From NCBI GenBank assembly GCA_964487565.1, contig CAZARN010000003.1, positions 124,001 to 188,000 on the forward strand: 64,000 nucleotides of DNA, given 5' to 3'. Positions 62,078 to 64,000 of the stretch are shown here, one piece after another (position 1 is the first letter of the stretch; each line of letters begins with the position of its first letter). The position numbers were made by a program, and so were the translations under genes. Source of the stretch: Phil1 sp964487565 (GTDB taxonomy: Bacteria; Bacillota; Clostridia; Christensenellales; CAG-138). The notes under the pieces are model-generated. The model saw nothing but the letters and a program-made list of their open reading frames with translations. It was not told the DNA's origin and did no database searches.

Positions 62078-63097
62078 TCAGCGCATGTCCTTGAGCGACA
62101 GCTGCTGGGAAAAGCTCATCTCAAGCATCCTGCGCGGAGTATGCTCAAAAAGGTTGCTCACCGGCTCGCAGTTGTGGATGGCTTTGACGGCCTCCGCGAA
62201 CATAGGCGCGGCGGAGACGATGTGGATCTTCTTTGAGCCTTCAACCGCCGGGCAATCCACGGTATCGGTGGAAACGAGAAGCTCGATGGGGCTTTCCTCG
62301 ATGCGCTTGACGGCCTTCTCCTGCAAAACCACGTGGGAGAGGAAGGCGTATATCTTGTTCGCGCCCTTGTCCTTCAGGCCGTGCGCGACGTCGATCAGCG
62401 TGCCGCCGGAGATCGTGAAGTCGTCCACAACGATGCAGTCCTTGCCTTTGACGTCGCCGATTATCTCAAGCACCTTCGCGTTCTCGTCATGACCGGAACG
62501 CATTTTGTCGCCTATGGCGACGGGGCAGCCAAGCTCGTCCGCCATGGCGCGCGCGCGTTTCGCGCTGCCCGCGTCGGGGGAGACGACCACCGTGTTGTCG
62601 TTCACTATGCCGATATGGTTTGCATAGGCGCAAAGCAGGCTCTGCGCGTAAAGATGGTCGACGGGCTTTGTGAAGAAGCCCTGCACCTGCGCCGCGTGAA
62701 GATCCATGGTCAGTATGCGGTCGGCGCCGGCGGTTTCAAGCGCGTCTGCGCAAACGCGCGCGCGGATGGAAACGCGGGGCTCGTCCTTTTTGTCGCCCTT
62801 CGCATAGCTGAAATAGGGCATGATGACGGAAACCGAATTGGCGCTTGCACGCTTGAATGCGTCTATATAGAAAAGCAGCTCCATGAACTCGTTATTGGGG
62901 TTGAGTCCGATGGTCTGCACAAGATATACATCTTTATCGCGGATACATTCATTTATGCGTACGAAGGTGTTTCCCTCGCTGAATACTATCGTGGTGTTGT
63001 CCCCGATTGGACTGCCCAGATAATCGCACATGCGCTTCACGAATTTCGTGCTGGCGCTCCCAGCAAAGATCCTGATCTGTCCGTTACCGCCAAACAT
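62078..63097 (-). CDS. prs: Ribose-phosphate pyrophosphokinase
   Basis: 339 residues. The PRPP-binding segment CIVVDDFTISGGTL and the ribose-phosphate and ATP-binding regions (PYFSYAKGDKKDEPRVSIRA, DLHAAQVQGFF) identify PRPP synthetase. The usual SPDxGG loop is SPDAGSAKRA, and the PRPP loop is shifted toward the divergent clostridial class. It makes PRPP from ribose-5-phosphate for nucleotides, histidine and tryptophan. Start after AAGGGGG; sigma-A promoter upstream. Confidence 0.93.
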   Translation of the reverse strand: MFGGNGQIRIFAGSASTKFVKRMCDYLGSPIGDNTTIVFSEGNTFVRINECIRDKDVYLVQTIGLNPNNEFMELLFYIDAFKRASANSVSVIMPYFSYAKGDKKDEPRVSIRARVCADALETAGADRILTMDLHAAQVQGFFTKPVDHLYAQSLLCAYANHIGIVNDNTVVVSPDAGSAKRARAMADELGCPVAIGDKMRSGHDENAKVLEIIGDVKGKDCIVVDDFTISGGTLIDVAHGLKDKGANKIYAFLSHVVLQEKAVKRIEESPIELLVSTDTVDCPAVEGSKKIHIVSAAPMFAEAVKAIHNCEPVSNLFEHTPRRMLEMSFSQQLSLKDMR

Positions 63098-63130
63098 TTT
63101 ACCGGAATCCCCCTTATAAGTACTGCTGTA

Positions 63131-63159
63131 ATTATATCAAAATTCATTTTTTTCGGCAA
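63131..63159 (-). promoter_or_regulatory. Sigma-A promoter of prs
   Basis: Minus-strand TTGCCG (63159-63154), 17-nt spacer, TATAAT (63136-63131), 33 nt before the start codon. Confidence 0.75.
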
Positions 63160-63417
63160 TGGAGGCAATTAGAAAATAAAGTAATTGGCATATACGGAAT
63201 AAGTCATGCTTATAGAGCTTGAATATCATTTCCGCGCGCGATTCATCAAGGCGATATACAAGCTTGGACGGCCGCGGCAAAAAACGCCTGTTACATACGG
63301 GAAAAATGCACTATATTGACGGATGCTCATCCCCCGATAATGCAGGACGGCGCTTTTTCACGCCGTCCCGTCATAATCGTTTGATATAGTCGGAAGCCAG
63401 TCCGCGTTGATTTGGCT
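63160..63417. other. Intergenic region with a hairpin
   Basis: No gene is seen. GGACGGCG and CGCCGTCC (63345-63368) form an 8-bp stem about 50 nt downstream of the dehydrogenase stop; no T-run follows on the minus strand, so it is a weak terminator candidate. The rest is AT-rich compared with the window. Confidence 0.5.
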
Positions 63418-64000
63418 TTACTGTGCCTTCCACGCGGCTTCGCGTATTATTTCGGAAACCGTGGGATGCGGGAAGACGATGGTGCGCACGGTATCGGTCG
63501 TGGCGCGAAGGGCGATGAGGGTCGCCGCCTCGCAAATGAATTCGCTTGAATAGTTGGCGAGCGCCTGTATGCCCAGTATCCGTTTCGTGCCCTTTTCATA
63601 AACGAGCTTCATCATGCCGTCGCCGCCCTCGTTTTCGGCAAGATATCTGCCCGAAAAGCGCATCGGCAATGTGACGGTCGCCGCGTCGAGCCCTTTTTCG
63701 CGCGCGGTGTATTCGGTTTCGCCGGCGCTTGCAAGCTCCGGATTGGTATAGATGACGGAGGGGATCGCGTTATAATTCATCTCGTCCGCAACGCCCAGCA
63801 TATCGTTCACGGCGGCCTCCGCCTCGCGGTATGCGGTGTGCGCGAGCATGGAGCGGCCGTTCACATCGCCAGCGGCATAGCAGTCGGGTATGTTCGTCCT
63901 CATATGCGCGTCCGTGGTTATCGCGCCGCGCACGGTTTCAACGCCTATCGTCTCAAGGCCGATATCGCGCGTGTTCGCGCGCCGTCCGATGGAAACGAGC
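63418..64000 (-). CDS. lpdA: Dihydrolipoyl dehydrogenase, C-terminal part (runs off right edge)
   Basis: At least 193 residues visible, N-terminus outside the window. The family's central motif SIGRRANT is at the visible start, followed by the FAD site IPDCYAAGDVNGRSMLAHTA, then PSVIYTNPELASAGETE, and the C-terminal catalytic HPTVSEIIREAAW with the His-Glu pair. It reoxidises dihydrolipoamide in 2-oxoacid dehydrogenase or glycine cleavage complexes. The redox-active disulfide region is beyond the edge. Closely related FAD disulfide reductases cannot be excluded. Confidence 0.92.
   Translation of the reverse strand, partial: LVSIGRRANTRDIGLETIGVETVRGAITTDAHMRTNIPDCYAAGDVNGRSMLAHTAYREAEAAVNDMLGVADEMNYNAIPSVIYTNPELASAGETEYTAREKGLDAATVTLPMRFSGRYLAENEGGDGMMKLVYEKGTKRILGIQALANYSSEFICEAATLIALRATTDTVRTIVFPHPTVSEIIREAAWKAQ

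Overview
This window is a GC-rich, densely coded stretch of chromosome from what looks like an anaerobic Firmicute of the class Clostridia. The evidence is the Bacillus/Clostridium-type Met tRNAs, two T-box riboswitches, strong AGGAGG-type ribosome binding sites with ATG, TTG or GTG starts, consensus sigma-A promoters with 17-nt spacers, and typical Firmicute genes (rex, rlmH, a CarD-family factor, a YacL-like PIN/TRAM protein, a YitT family protein, a DnaD-domain protein, a DUF3794 protein). I count 54 protein genes, two tRNAs and two T-box leaders. I see no phage, insertion sequence or CRISPR array. An inability to run searches means all names rest on motifs and remembered family sequences.

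Layout. 0-10 kb: tRNA-Met and tRNA-fMet (minus strand), a secreted helical protein, a zinc-ribbon/transglutaminase-like membrane protein, an aldo-keto reductase with iron-sulfur motifs, a PIG-L deacetylase, a PAP2 protein, a large RND transporter and an APH-type kinase. 10-12 kb: an MttB-family trimethylamine methyltransferase with an in-frame amber codon at the pyrrolysine position, then an ECF S-component divergent from a C-terminally truncated MocR regulator. 13-22 kb: S9 peptidase, purine nucleoside phosphorylase, FAD oxidoreductase, CofE-like ligase, MFS transporter, then an SPFH / ribbon-helix-helix / D-2-hydroxyacid dehydrogenase operon. 22.8-26.2 kb: T-box-controlled ileS. 26.5-34.6 kb: DUF3794 protein, MBL hydrolase, two chromate-transporter halves, rlmH, YitT protein, a shortened ModA-like lipoprotein, TVP38 protein, LysR regulator and rex.

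34.8-44 kb: a five-gene peptide-type (Opp/Dpp) ABC importer followed on the same strand by a ROK regulator, nagB and a second PIG-L deacetylase, which together suggest uptake and breakdown of amino-sugar-containing compounds. 44-45.9 kb: a tryptophanase/tyrosine phenol-lyase family enzyme behind a T-box whose specifier and acceptor-binding bases both point to tRNA-Tyr. 46-64 kb: a TrkA-C membrane protein, a secreted protein, a MATE transporter, rarA, tldD-pmbA, carD-yacL, an AraC/GyrI-type regulator, M20 and M32 peptidases, a DnaD-domain protein, a phosphate acyltransferase, a patatin-like lipase, prs and the start-truncated end of a dihydrolipoyl dehydrogenase.

Taken together, the several peptidases, peptide importer, amino-acid lyase, 2-hydroxyacid dehydrogenase, phosphate acyltransferase and Rex repressor fit a peptide/amino-acid fermenting anaerobe. 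The two most interesting signals are the pyrrolysine-type mttB, supported by the complete absence of TAG as a terminating codon in all 54 genes, and the tyrosine-type T-box placed in front of a tyrosine phenol-lyase-like gene.
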